64,000 bases of DNA, from contig JAEUVD010000046.1 in the NCBI GenBank assembly GCA_016787065.1, positions 1 through 64,000 on the forward strand, in the 5' to 3' direction. Below, piece by piece: positions 24,043 through 33,086 of the stretch. The notes under the pieces are model-generated. The model ran no database searches and was not told the DNA's origin. It was given only the letters and a program-made list of their open reading frames with translations. A program made the translations under genes and the position numbers. How positions within the stretch are numbered: the first letter of the stretch is position 1; each line of letters starts with the position of its first letter. Source of the DNA: Chitinophagaceae bacterium (GTDB lineage Bacteria; Bacteroidota; Bacteroidia; Chitinophagales; Chitinophagaceae).

Positions 24043-26253
24043 ATGAAAAAAATAATATTTTTATTTTTAGCAACCACATGTGTTGCCAGCATATATGCAC
24101 AAACCGAAAGTGATACTACCAAAGAAGTATCGCTGCGTACCGTTTTAATTTCTAACAATAAATTTCCGGAGAAAAAGAAAAATGTGGTTCAACCTATAGA
24201 GGTTATCACAAAAAAAGATATGAAACGTATGAATGCCCAAAGCATAGCAGATGTTTTGATAAATACAGGCAATGTATTTGTACAAAAGAGTCAGCAAGGT
24301 GGAGGAAGTCCTGTACTGCGTGGTTTTGAAGCTAGTCGCCTTGTACTATCCGTTGATGGTATCCGTTTAAATAATGCTATTTATCGCGCCGGGCATTTAC
24401 AGAATATCATCACGGTAGATCAGAACGCTTTGGATAAAGTAGAGGTAATGTACGGACCATCTTCCGTGGCACATGGTAGTGATGCCTTAGGTGGAGCCAT
24501 TCTTATGAAAACAAGAGAAGTTCGTTTTGGACGGAAGAAAAACGTTGAACTTTTAGGAGCTAATGCCTTGGTTCGATACAGTTCAGTGAATACGGAAAAA
24601 ACAGGTAGCGTTGGGATAAACTTCGGAAATAATAAATTTGGATCTGTTACACAACTCACTTATACCGATTTTGGAGATATGGTTCAAGGGAAGAATGGTG
24701 TGGATTCGATCATGAATTTATGGAAAAAGAATTTCGTTGTTGATCGTATCGATGGAAAAGATACCATGTTGGAAAATGCTGATCCTTATAAACAGGTGAG
24801 CACTGCTTACCATCAAATGGATGTGCTTCAAAAATTCTCGTTCAAACAAAATAATCAACTGAAGCATACTTTAAATCTTCAATTGTCGAATTCATCCAAT
24901 ATTCCTCGTTACGATCGACTCACAGAAACGAGTAATGGCATTGCTAAAAGTGCAGAATGGTATTATGGCCCACAGTTCAGAACACTGGCCGCCTACACGA
25001 TGGATATAAATAACCTTCAAGGTTTCATACAGGATGTGGTGTTTACATTGAGTCATCAATGGGTGAAGGAAAGTAGACATAATCGCAATTTCAAATCAAA
25101 CAATTTAAATCATCGAGAAGAAGATATTAAAGTGATTGCATATACCCTTGCAGCGCGCCATAAAACAGATGAACATGAGTTAACGATTGGCACCGACGGT
25201 CAATTCAATAACCTAAAATCTGTTGGCACTCAAACAAATATTGCTACGGATATTGAAAAGAAAATCGATAGCCGTTATCCGGATGGAAAAAACAATATGA
25301 ATCTGCTTGGTGTTTACTTACAACACACTTGGAAACTAATGGATGAAAAGGTAGTAATCAATGATGGAATACGTTTCGATTATAACACGTTAAAATCAAC
25401 CTTAGTAGATACAAGTATTATGTTTAAATTACCATTTCAAACTTTAGAGCAAAAGAATACAGCACTTACCGGAAACATTGGTGTAGCTTATATGCCGGAA
25501 AAAGAATTGCGTTTCATAGCAAATATTTCACGTGGATTTCGTTGTCCGAACTTCGATGACATGACGAAAGTTTTTGGATCAAAAGCCGGAAGCGGTTTAA
25601 TTGTTCCAAACACTGAATTAAAACCGGAATATACGCGTACCCTCGACCTTGGTATGCAATTTAACAACGGCCTTATTGAAATGAACGTAAATGGTTTCTA
25701 TACAAACTATACGAATGCTATTGTAACAGACAAATTCCAATATAACGGACAAGATTCTGTGGTTTACGACGGTGTGTTAACGCCTGTTTTTGCCAGTGTA
25801 AACAAAGCAAAAGCCTTTGTATATGGAGGTGGCCTTCAAGTTGTTTACCATCCTATCCGTAATTTCAGTATAAGCGCAAGTAGTAATTATACCTATGGTC
25901 GATTTAACGACGATACCGTATTGGTTCCATTAGATCATATTGCTCCGGTTCACGGTCGCTTTGGCACTCGTTATGATGCCAGCGATTGGTACACAGAATT
26001 GTATTGTTTGTATAATGGGAAGAAAAAAATATCCGACTACAATCCTGATGGAGAAGACAACCTTCCTTATGCCACGCCTAATGGTATGCCCGGTTGGTAC
26101 ACCATAAATTGGCGCATGGGAATAACAGTTGCCAAATATGTTCAACTTCAATTAGGGGTTGAAAATATCTTAGATAAAAACTACCGTTATTTTGCTTCCG
26201 GCATGAGTGCACCCGGACGTAATGCCGTAGTTGCTGTTCGTTTGAATTACTAG
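24043..26253 (+). CDS. TonB-dependent heme/hemoglobin-type receptor
   Basis: A 736-residue outer-membrane receptor with a signal peptide (1-19, ending IYAQ). The plug domain covers ~50-165, with SQQGGGSPVLRGFEASRLVL and RAGHLQNIITVDQNALDKVEV followed by YGPSSVAHGSDALGG, close to the hemoglobin/transferrin/lactoferrin receptor family. The rest is a 22-strand barrel ending in the terminal signature (GRNAVVAVRLNY). Import is powered by TonB-ExbBD, not in this window. The ligand is probably heme or a heme protein (family inference). A strong terminator follows. Confidence 0.88.
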   Translation: MKKIIFLFLATTCVASIYAQTESDTTKEVSLRTVLISNNKFPEKKKNVVQPIEVITKKDMKRMNAQSIADVLINTGNVFVQKSQQGGGSPVLRGFEASRLVLSVDGIRLNNAIYRAGHLQNIITVDQNALDKVEVMYGPSSVAHGSDALGGAILMKTREVRFGRKKNVELLGANALVRYSSVNTEKTGSVGINFGNNKFGSVTQLTYTDFGDMVQGKNGVDSIMNLWKKNFVVDRIDGKDTMLENADPYKQVSTAYHQMDVLQKFSFKQNNQLKHTLNLQLSNSSNIPRYDRLTETSNGIAKSAEWYYGPQFRTLAAYTMDINNLQGFIQDVVFTLSHQWVKESRHNRNFKSNNLNHREEDIKVIAYTLAARHKTDEHELTIGTDGQFNNLKSVGTQTNIATDIEKKIDSRYPDGKNNMNLLGVYLQHTWKLMDEKVVINDGIRFDYNTLKSTLVDTSIMFKLPFQTLEQKNTALTGNIGVAYMPEKELRFIANISRGFRCPNFDDMTKVFGSKAGSGLIVPNTELKPEYTRTLDLGMQFNNGLIEMNVNGFYTNYTNAIVTDKFQYNGQDSVVYDGVLTPVFASVNKAKAFVYGGGLQVVYHPIRNFSISASSNYTYGRFNDDTVLVPLDHIAPVHGRFGTRYDASDWYTELYCLYNGKKKISDYNPDGEDNLPYATPNGMPGWYTINWRMGITVAKYVQLQLGVENILDKNYRYFASGMSAPGRNAVVAVRLNY

Positions 26254-26280
26254 CCCTCCGAATTCATACTCTTTTTAGAA

Positions 26281-26315
26281 AGTCGCTTCGGTAATTACCG
26301 AGGCGGCTTTTTTTT
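26281..26315 (+). terminator. Rho-independent terminator after the TonB receptor
   Basis: AGTCGCTTCGGTAA and TTACCGAGGCGGCT pair over 14 positions (including G-U pairs) at 26281-26308, followed by a run of T to 26315. It ends just inside the 3' end of the convergent desaturase gene. Confidence 0.9.
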
Positions 26316-27294
26316 AGGAAATAATCCAACTAAACTTCAACTCTGTTTCAGGGGTTTTGATCCTTTCTGCGAGACGATGCATTCTATCAGGTAATTTCAT
26401 GATGTAATCCCGTGCACGCTCTCCCGTTTCTTTTAATTGTTTCAAGTTAGCAATATCATATTCTTGAATTAGTTTTTTCAGAATATCAACATAATCAAAC
26501 GCCGTGTACACACCTAATCGTTGTGCCGCATCTGAAAAGTTTGAAAAAGTATTCGTAATACCACCAAGTTCTCGAAGTGCTTGAGCTGGCATTACAATCT
26601 TTTTACGCATCATATCTTCAAAAGCCAACATCATTTCATTCGTATCTAATTCAAAAATCCGTTTGATGTAGTGAATATAGGCACTGGCATGTTTTGCTTC
26701 GTCGGCGGCAATTGTAGCACAAAGTTTGGCCAAAATAGCATTCCCACTTTTTTTAGCTAACGTGGCAACGCGTCGATGAGAAATATTCGTAGCCAACTCT
26801 TGAAAACTAGTATAGGTAAATGTGCGATACGGATCATGATCAATATCCAGATTAAACCCATCGGAAATAAGATATTGTGTAGATGCTTCAAAACTGCGCA
26901 TATCAATACGACCAGAAAGATACAAATACCTATTCAGCGCATCGCCATGACGGTTTTCTTCCGCTGTCCAGGCTCGAATCCATTTCATCCATGCTCCTTG
27001 CTGACGATCTCGAACACCTTCCAAAGCACCTAACCAAGTTTCATAGGTTGGTAAGGCTTCTTCCGTAATGGTATCGCCAACCAAAACGGCCAATAAATCA
27101 TAGCTTAAATTTTCAGCTTGCTCTTGGATTTCTTTCACAGCTGAAAAAAAATCATCACTATTTGAAGTTGGAAGCATATCGGCTGGTTGCCAGCAAGTTT
27201 CGGGATCAGCAAGAAATTGCCTGCCTGATTGTTCAACTTCATTCTCCAAAAATAAAAGTACTTCTTTTCGTGTGGGTGTGATCGCTTGATTCAA
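26314..27294 (-). CDS. Acyl-ACP desaturase (soluble di-iron)
   Basis: A 326-residue ferritin-like desaturase that puts a double bond into acyl chains on acyl carrier protein. Di-iron motifs are visible as EENRHG (112-117) and DEAKHA (around 196-201), with the additional carboxylate in LPTYETWLG (81-89). It starts at TTG (27294), since no in-frame ATG lies near; a weak -7 box (TACATTCG) is about 26 nt upstream. It converges with the TonB receptor and shares its terminator region. Soluble acyl-ACP desaturases are best known from plants and actinobacteria but also occur in Bacteroidota. Confidence 0.9.
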   Translation of the reverse strand: MNQAITPTRKEVLLFLENEVEQSGRQFLADPETCWQPADMLPTSNSDDFFSAVKEIQEQAENLSYDLLAVLVGDTITEEALPTYETWLGALEGVRDRQQGAWMKWIRAWTAEENRHGDALNRYLYLSGRIDMRSFEASTQYLISDGFNLDIDHDPYRTFTYTSFQELATNISHRRVATLAKKSGNAILAKLCATIAADEAKHASAYIHYIKRIFELDTNEMMLAFEDMMRKKIVMPAQALRELGGITNTFSNFSDAAQRLGVYTAFDYVDILKKLIQEYDIANLKQLKETGERARDYIMKLPDRMHRLAERIKTPETELKFSWIIS

Positions 27295-27405
27295 CGGTTT
27301 GATTTCTTTTAAGAATGAAAGGCGAATGTAATCCGATTAACTCATATTACGTAATTGCTATTGAAAATGGTAGAATAATTCTTAACTGCAGTCTACAGCA
27401 TACTG

Positions 27406-27428
27406 AGTTGAGGCGACATGCCTCAACT
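27406..27428. terminator. Perfect 9-bp hairpin without U-tract
   Basis: AGTTGAGGC (27406-27414) and GCCTCAACT (27420-27428) form a 9-bp stem with a 5-nt loop, 43 nt past the stop of the amine oxidase gene. There is no T-run on either side, so it is at most a weak terminator or an mRNA 3'-end stabiliser. Confidence 0.4.
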
Positions 27429-27470
27429 AACACCATAACGCTGGCATGCTAGAAATGTATCTTCCGTATT

Positions 27471-28829
27471 TTATAAAGCTATTATTTTATCGGCTTCTCT
27501 AATACCACTCAAATAGGCTCCGTGTGCGGTAGAAAAGTAATCTCTGCTGGTATGTTCTCCTGCAAAAAATAATTTGTCATGAATTTCTTCTGCTAAATCA
27601 TCAAAATGATACATTTCTGTTTCTTTGGCAGTGTAGGAATAAGCACCAAAAGCATTTTCGTTAGTATCCCATGTTGTTCTTAGTAAATGGGTTGGATTCG
27701 GAATACTGTTGCCGTAAATATCTCGTAAATGAGCCATTACTTCATCTATTATTTGAGCATCTGTCATGGCTTCAGTTTGTCTACCATAATCCGCATAAGC
27801 AAACGTCATTAAAGCATTAACAGCAGGATGAAATTTTTTAACATTTACAAAATAGTTAAATTTGTTTCTTAGCTCCGGGGTATAAGCAATGTAATTTTCA
27901 TCGTCCCAAAAAGCTATATTCCACACAAGCAAAAATTTATTGACACAATTCATGCCTACTTTTTGTATTGCTGTTTGTTTAGTTGCTGGCAAAGTAGGTG
28001 AAAATTGAATTGAATTATTTTTTAGCACACCAAGTGGTACTGTCACCAAAACGAAGTCAGCTTCGCTGGTTGAGCCATTATGTGTAACCTTTACTTTTGC
28101 ATTGGTATAGTCTATGTTACTTACTCTCTGATTAAGCCTTACATCTAATCCATTCGCTAAATAATTTGGAATCGTGTCATAACCATTCGTAGAAATTCTT
28201 TCTTCTCCTTCAAATTCTTCTCCTTCATCGTAGTATAACGAAGAAACCTTATCCAAATCACCTCTGTCAAAAGTAAAATAAGTAGATAAAAAGAACTTCC
28301 ATAGTCTGTCATTAACCTTAGTAGGATGCAAATTGTTAAAAACAGTTTCAAAACTTTGTGTAAGACTGCCACTATTTTTCAGGGTATCCAAAATAGCATA
28401 ATATTCCGTTTCTGTTTGATTATATAAGGTGTCACTCCTCAAAATACCACCTATGTCATAACAAACAAAGCTATCATTATCTGTGAAATAGGTTGTCATA
28501 CCTGCTTCTTGAGCAAGTGTAGAAATAGGATTACCATTAACTCCATGTATCCAGCTAGCCCCTTCGTCGAATGCAATTCCTAAACTTCTGTTGGTTCGTA
28601 ATCGTCCACCTATTTTGTCTTGTGCTTCTAAAACGATTACATTAAAACCATTGTTCTTTAATTTTCTTGCTGCGGCAAGCCCCGCTATCCCTGCACCAAT
28701 TACTAATACTGTTTTACCATTTGCTTTAATGTCATCCTCATTTTTACTACAACTTGCTAAAAGAGAAGGCGCAAGTAAAACGAAAGGTAACCTTGCTAAG
28801 GTGTCTTTAATGAATTTTCTTCTATGCAT
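27471..28829 (-). CDS. Flavin-containing monoamine oxidase family protein, exported
   Basis: A 452-residue FAD enzyme. The Rossmann motif VLVIGAGIAGLAAARKL is at 41-57 and the second FAD motif LEAQDKIGGRLRT at 71-83. The C-terminal FAD contact is LFFAGEHTSRDYFSTAHGAY. The N terminus carries RRKFIKD plus a hydrophobic stretch and a lipobox-like LLASC (Cys27), suggesting Tat-type export and lipidation. These enzymes oxidise amines to aldehydes with release of peroxide; the substrate is unknown. It starts 6 nt after cutC in an asparaginase-cutC-oxidase operon. Confidence 0.88.
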   Translation of the reverse strand: MHRRKFIKDTLARLPFVLLAPSLLASCSKNEDDIKANGKTVLVIGAGIAGLAAARKLKNNGFNVIVLEAQDKIGGRLRTNRSLGIAFDEGASWIHGVNGNPISTLAQEAGMTTYFTDNDSFVCYDIGGILRSDTLYNQTETEYYAILDTLKNSGSLTQSFETVFNNLHPTKVNDRLWKFFLSTYFTFDRGDLDKVSSLYYDEGEEFEGEERISTNGYDTIPNYLANGLDVRLNQRVSNIDYTNAKVKVTHNGSTSEADFVLVTVPLGVLKNNSIQFSPTLPATKQTAIQKVGMNCVNKFLLVWNIAFWDDENYIAYTPELRNKFNYFVNVKKFHPAVNALMTFAYADYGRQTEAMTDAQIIDEVMAHLRDIYGNSIPNPTHLLRTTWDTNENAFGAYSYTAKETEMYHFDDLAEEIHDKLFFAGEHTSRDYFSTAHGAYLSGIREADKIIAL

Positions 28830-28835
28830 AATGAA

Positions 28836-29576
28836 TTAACTGTTTTGCTTGAATTGACGGTTGTTCAATTGTTTATACAACTGAGCGATATATTCCGGGT
28901 CGCTCCAGGAAAGGTTATCATTAAAAGCCGGATTGAGTGTACCTATTCGTGAAGGAATTTCCTTTTTCGCAGTAGCATGCACCTCGCTTACCTCACAAAA
29001 CTCAACAATGGATCGAATATTTCCTGTGGTGATACCCGCACCTGGCATGATGATAATATGTTGACCGAATTCCTTCTGCATAGCAAGCAGTTTTTCTTTA
29101 CCCTGATTTACATCCTTTGCTCCGCCACTACTTAAAATTCGTTCAAATCCCATGGCACATATAGCCTGCGCTGCATGCATGATATTGGCTGCGCGATCAA
29201 TTGCCCGATGAAACGTGATTGATTTAAAACGCCACAATTGTTGCAATACTTTACAACGATCTGTATCAACCATTCCATCTTCTTTTAAAATGCCAAAAAC
29301 GATGCCATCTACATTCAGGTGTAAACATTGTTCAACATCGTGTTGCATAATCTCAAACTCATCCTTGGAATAACAAAAATCACCACCACGAGGACGTATC
29401 ATTACATACACCGGAATGGAAACAGTTTGTTTTACTTGTTTAATCATTCCGAATGATGGTGTGCAACCACCGTCTGGTAAATTTTCAAATAACTCTATGC
29501 GCTGCGCACCATGTTGTTCAGCATGCAAACAAGATAAATAGTGATTACAGGCTATTTCCAGCTTAACAGATTCCAT
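28836..29576 (-). CDS. cutC: CutC family protein
   Basis: A 246-residue TIM-barrel protein of the CutC family. The start KLEIACNHYLSCLHAEQHGA and the blocks RIELFENLPDGGCTPSFGMI, IPVYVMIRPRGGDFCYS, and RILSSGGAKDV are typical. CutC was named for copper tolerance in E. coli, but its biochemical activity is unsettled. It lies 6 nt from both neighbours, so all three genes are one operon. Confidence 0.92.
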   Translation of the reverse strand: MESVKLEIACNHYLSCLHAEQHGAQRIELFENLPDGGCTPSFGMIKQVKQTVSIPVYVMIRPRGGDFCYSKDEFEIMQHDVEQCLHLNVDGIVFGILKEDGMVDTDRCKVLQQLWRFKSITFHRAIDRAANIMHAAQAICAMGFERILSSGGAKDVNQGKEKLLAMQKEFGQHIIIMPGAGITTGNIRSIVEFCEVSEVHATAKKEIPSRIGTLNPAFNDNLSWSDPEYIAQLYKQLNNRQFKQNS

Positions 29577-29582
29577 GCGCTA

Positions 29583-30602
29583 CTATCCGATTAAAAAATC
29601 GCTATCAAATTTTTCATTTTGCAAGGTGGCGCTGTAAACGGCATAATCAAAACCACTTTGCAAACTATAAGCACCAAACTCCCCTTTTTTATTTAATGCT
29701 ATAAAACCTATCTGAAGTTTATTCAGGTTACGAGGAGTATGTTTTTTAATTCGTTCAACTGCTTTTTTACAAGCCTCTTTGGGCGAATAGCCTTGTCGCA
29801 TAAACTCAACCACCAAATGACTGCCGCTAATCCGAATAACTTCTTCGCCATGACCTGTTGCTGTGGCCGCACCAATTTCATTATCCACGTACAACCCTGC
29901 TCCAATAATGGGTGAATCACCAACTCTTCCGTGCATTTTAAAGGCCATACCACTCGTAGTACAAGCTCCGGAGAGGTTGCCTTGGGCATCCAGCGCTATC
30001 ATACCTATGGTATCATGATTAAAACCATTGACATTAAAATAGTCTGGTTTGTTCGTGTTAGTATCCTTTTTCTTTTCAATATTTATATAATCAATATCAT
30101 TTTTCTTTTGGAAATTACGGAATGCCTTTTGTGCATGATCGCTTAGATCAGTTGGTTGTAACTCAAAACCTTCTGAAACAGCAAAATCCTGAGCGCCCTG
30201 TCCGGCTAACATCACATGTTGCGTTTTCTCCATCACTAAACGCGCAACTCGTATCGGATTTTTAATTCGTTCTAAGGCGGCCACACTGCCAATGTTATGT
30301 TTATGATCCATGATGCAGGCATCGAGAGTAACGATACCGTTTCTATCCGGATTACCACCTAAGCCCACACAGCAATTTTCAATATCATTTTCGCATACCT
30401 GAACTCCTGTTTCTACCGCATCTAACGCGTTACCGCCTTGTTTTAGAATATTCCAAGCCGGAATATTGGCCAGATGTTGATCGTACCAGGTACTTAACAC
30501 AATCGGTTTTGTATCAGAATCAGCAAGAGCTTGTAAGGGTTTAAATGCCGTAACGGCTACAGTACTTAATGATAAAGTTTTCAGAAGTTCTCGACGATTC
30601 AT
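29583..30602 (-). CDS. Glycosylasparaginase (N4-(beta-N-acetylglucosaminyl)-L-asparaginase)
   Basis: A 339-residue Ntn-hydrolase that cuts the N-acetylglucosamine-asparagine bond of glycopeptides. The self-cleavage site and nucleophile Thr198 are seen in NHDTIGMIALD, with later substrate-binding residues in GRVGDSPIIGAGLYVDN and ATGHGEEVIR. An N-terminal export signal with RRELLK and a hydrophobic run (1-28) suggests Tat-type secretion. It heads the operon with cutC and the amine oxidase. The enzyme probably scavenges asparagine-linked glycans or degrades proteoglycan-like substrates (inference). Confidence 0.9.
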   Translation of the reverse strand: MNRRELLKTLSLSTVAVTAFKPLQALADSDTKPIVLSTWYDQHLANIPAWNILKQGGNALDAVETGVQVCENDIENCCVGLGGNPDRNGIVTLDACIMDHKHNIGSVAALERIKNPIRVARLVMEKTQHVMLAGQGAQDFAVSEGFELQPTDLSDHAQKAFRNFQKKNDIDYINIEKKKDTNTNKPDYFNVNGFNHDTIGMIALDAQGNLSGACTTSGMAFKMHGRVGDSPIIGAGLYVDNEIGAATATGHGEEVIRISGSHLVVEFMRQGYSPKEACKKAVERIKKHTPRNLNKLQIGFIALNKKGEFGAYSLQSGFDYAVYSATLQNEKFDSDFLIG

Positions 30603-30709
30603 GCAATTTGTAGTGTGGTTATACCATCGAAGATAATGGTTAACTTCATGCTACCCTTTTTTTTAGGATTTTTTTTACCGACTACCCTCCTTCTTTCAAT
30701 GCTAAGAAA

Positions 30710-30717
30710 TACATTTG
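30710..30717 (+). promoter_or_regulatory. -7 promoter box TACATTTG for the DegT-family gene
   Basis: An exact TAnnTTTG ending 20 nt before the ATG at 30738. It lies inside the apparent N-terminal extension of the longer reading frame, which argues that the extension is not translated. Confidence 0.5.
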
Positions 30718-30737
30718 CCAACATTAAAATTTCAGCA

Positions 30738-31949
30738 ATGAGTGAATATCCTTATGTTCCATATGGTACTACAGTACATGGTCAAGAAGAAATCGATGCC
30801 GTAGTACATGTTCTTAAAACGTCCACCCAAATGGGTAAGCATGTTCGCGAACTGGAGCAAAAAGTTGCTGATTTATACAATAAGAAATTTGGAATTGGTG
30901 TAAACTCAGGTTCTAGTGCCTTATATCTGGCTGCCGATTTACTGAATTATGATGCCGGCACCGAAATAATAACACCGGCGCTCACCTTCTCTACAACCGT
31001 TGCCCCATTGGTAAAACGTGGATGGGTACCCGCTTTTGTAGATGTTGAAGAGGGAACTTATAATTTAGATGCCAATAAGGTAGAAGAAATGATAACGCCA
31101 AAAACAAAGGCTATGGTTATTCCTAACCTCATTGGTAATTTACCGCATTGGAAGCAATTGCGTGAAATAGCCGACAAACATCAGTTATTTGTTTTAGAAG
31201 ATAGTGCTGATACGATTGGAGCTGAAATTGAAGGCGGCTCCAGCGGACGATTTACCGATATGAGTACCACCAGTTTTTACGGATCGCACATTATGAATTG
31301 TGCCGGTAATGGTGGTATGCTTTGTGTAAACGATGAAGCTTATTTTAATCGTGGAAAATTACTTCGAAGTTGGGGGCGATCATCCTCGCTCTTTGTTGAA
31401 AGTGAGAAAATCGAAAATCGTTTTAATGTAGAAGTTGATGGCATTCCGTATGATGCGAAATTTGTTTTCGAAGAACCGGGTTATAATATTGAACCTTCGG
31501 AGATGGGTGCCGCTTTTGGACTTGTTCAACTCGGAAAATTACCAACCAATATTGATCTTCGAACGAAACATTATACTCAAATTCGTAAGTTCTTCGAACA
31601 ATATGAAGAGTTTTTTATTCTACCAAAACAACTCCCTAACTCCAGAACCGGTTGGTTAGCTTTTGCCGTAACAATTCGCGAAACAGCTCCTTTTATTCGT
31701 CGCGACTTGCAGATCTTCTTGGAGAAACGCAATATTCAAACGCGTACGGTTTTTACAGGAAATATTTTGCGCCAACCAGGGTTTAAAAACTGCGCTCACA
31801 AAGCTTCCGTGAATGGATACCCTGAAGCCGATAAAGTAATGCGCGGCGGCATGCTCATGGCTTGTCATCATGGCTTAAACGATATTCAAATTAACCACAT
31901 GATGGAAAGCGTTACTGCTTTCTTGAAACAATACGAAGGCACTCACTAG
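30738..31949 (+). CDS. DegT/DnrJ/EryC1-fold PLP/PMP enzyme with catalytic Lys replaced by His
   Basis: A protein of 403 residues from the chosen ATG; the longer frame adds 41 residues that contain the promoter box. The fold is clear from GVNSGSSALYLAADLL, ITPALTFSTTVAPLVKRG, FVLEDSADTIGAE (cofactor-binding Asp155) and LRSWGRSSS. In sugar aminotransferases the cofactor lysine lies in the motif F-H-P-x-K-H. Here it reads SFYGSHIMNCAGNGG, with His184 at the lysine position. ColD and RfbH/E1 sugar 3-dehydratases have the same Lys-to-His change, so it may be a PMP-dependent dehydratase rather than an aminotransferase (inference). No sugar-nucleotide genes adjoin it. Confidence 0.8.
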   Translation: MSEYPYVPYGTTVHGQEEIDAVVHVLKTSTQMGKHVRELEQKVADLYNKKFGIGVNSGSSALYLAADLLNYDAGTEIITPALTFSTTVAPLVKRGWVPAFVDVEEGTYNLDANKVEEMITPKTKAMVIPNLIGNLPHWKQLREIADKHQLFVLEDSADTIGAEIEGGSSGRFTDMSTTSFYGSHIMNCAGNGGMLCVNDEAYFNRGKLLRSWGRSSSLFVESEKIENRFNVEVDGIPYDAKFVFEEPGYNIEPSEMGAAFGLVQLGKLPTNIDLRTKHYTQIRKFFEQYEEFFILPKQLPNSRTGWLAFAVTIRETAPFIRRDLQIFLEKRNIQTRTVFTGNILRQPGFKNCAHKASVNGYPEADKVMRGGMLMACHHGLNDIQINHMMESVTAFLKQYEGTH

Positions 31950-32132
31950 TTGTAATAAGAGACCGAAATTTTTACTCCTCCATTTAAGCTGCACGTCCAT
32001 CCCAAAAAACAATGGACTTGTGAAGATTGCTTTCCTTTTTATTGACAACATGATGATAAGATGCAGCATTAAAAATGTCCGCTAATTCTTCCAAAAGAAT
32101 GAATTTCAGCGATTATCTTTAGGCTTTATTTT

Positions 32133-33086
32133 ATGAAAACATGTAACAATTGTGATTATCAACCACAAACGGCACACGAAGATTTTTGTGCACAATGCGG
32201 ACAAAAATATCACTTACACCTTCACTCGTTCAAAGACACTGTGCTTCATTTTATTGCTGATTATTTTCATTTCGACAATAAACTATGGAAAACCATATTG
32301 AAATTATTTCAAAATTGCGGTAAGCTCAGTGAGGAGTATATTAATGGAAAAGTTGCATCAAATTATAATCCTTTATCCTTATACATTTTTATTTCGGCTG
32401 TATTCTTCATGATCTACTTTAGTATGGTTCAGTATTCTTATAACCTAATCAAGGAGAGGCCAAGCGAATACCATGAATCGCTACAATGGAATAGCTTTCA
32501 AACTTTAGAACTCAATTCGAATGAGTATAAGGATAGTATTTATGTATCACCTGATTCGGCGAGGCAACTCATGCCCATTTTACTGGAGGATTATCAATTC
32601 GAGCTCATGGAAGATAGTAAAACCTATTACCTCGGAGCGCGACTCATTGGTGCTATTCGCGGACTACAACATAAACCGGTGTTTAGTTTAGGTAACGCCA
32701 TTACCTATTTTACGAATTCATTTATTAAAGATATACCTAAACTTTTCTTTGCTTTCGTTCCTTTACTTGCACTCTTTTTTCGTTTGTTTATCCGAAAGAG
32801 AACCTATATGGAATGCCTTATTTTTGCGGTGTATTTTCAGTGTTTACTCTTTTTACTTATTCTTATAGCAGCCCTGCTTGAAGCTTTAGCGCATTTTAGT
32901 TATGCCGCTTCTACAAGTTTGCTGTTGGGCACCATGCTCTTCATGTTAACGCAATCGATTCAGTATTTTGGTAAGAAAAAGCGCATAGGCGCTATACTTT
33001 CTTCCTTCTTTATACTGGTAATTTATTACGGCAGTCTTTGTTTTTTAAGCTTAGTGTATTTACACATCAAAGCATTTTACTTGTAA
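32133..33086 (+). CDS. DUF3667 family zinc-ribbon membrane protein
   Basis: A 317-residue protein. An N-terminal zinc ribbon (CNNC at 4-7, then CAQCG near 19-23) is followed by a soluble stretch and about five membrane helices (one near 80-100, the rest after 215). This is the DUF3667 layout common in Bacteroidota; the function is unknown. A weak -7 box (TATCTTTA, 32114-32121) ends 11 nt before the ATG. The gene converges with and overlaps the CDF transporter by 20 nt. Confidence 0.8.
   Translation: MKTCNNCDYQPQTAHEDFCAQCGQKYHLHLHSFKDTVLHFIADYFHFDNKLWKTILKLFQNCGKLSEEYINGKVASNYNPLSLYIFISAVFFMIYFSMVQYSYNLIKERPSEYHESLQWNSFQTLELNSNEYKDSIYVSPDSARQLMPILLEDYQFELMEDSKTYYLGARLIGAIRGLQHKPVFSLGNAITYFTNSFIKDIPKLFFAFVPLLALFFRLFIRKRTYMECLIFAVYFQCLLFLLILIAALLEALAHFSYAASTSLLLGTMLFMLTQSIQYFGKKKRIGAILSSFFILVIYYGSLCFLSLVYLHIKAFYL

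Noticed and set aside
30615..30737. 41-residue hydrophobic extension of the DegT-fold protein
   Set aside because: It contains an exact -7 promoter box, and the family starts at about the ATG at 30738.
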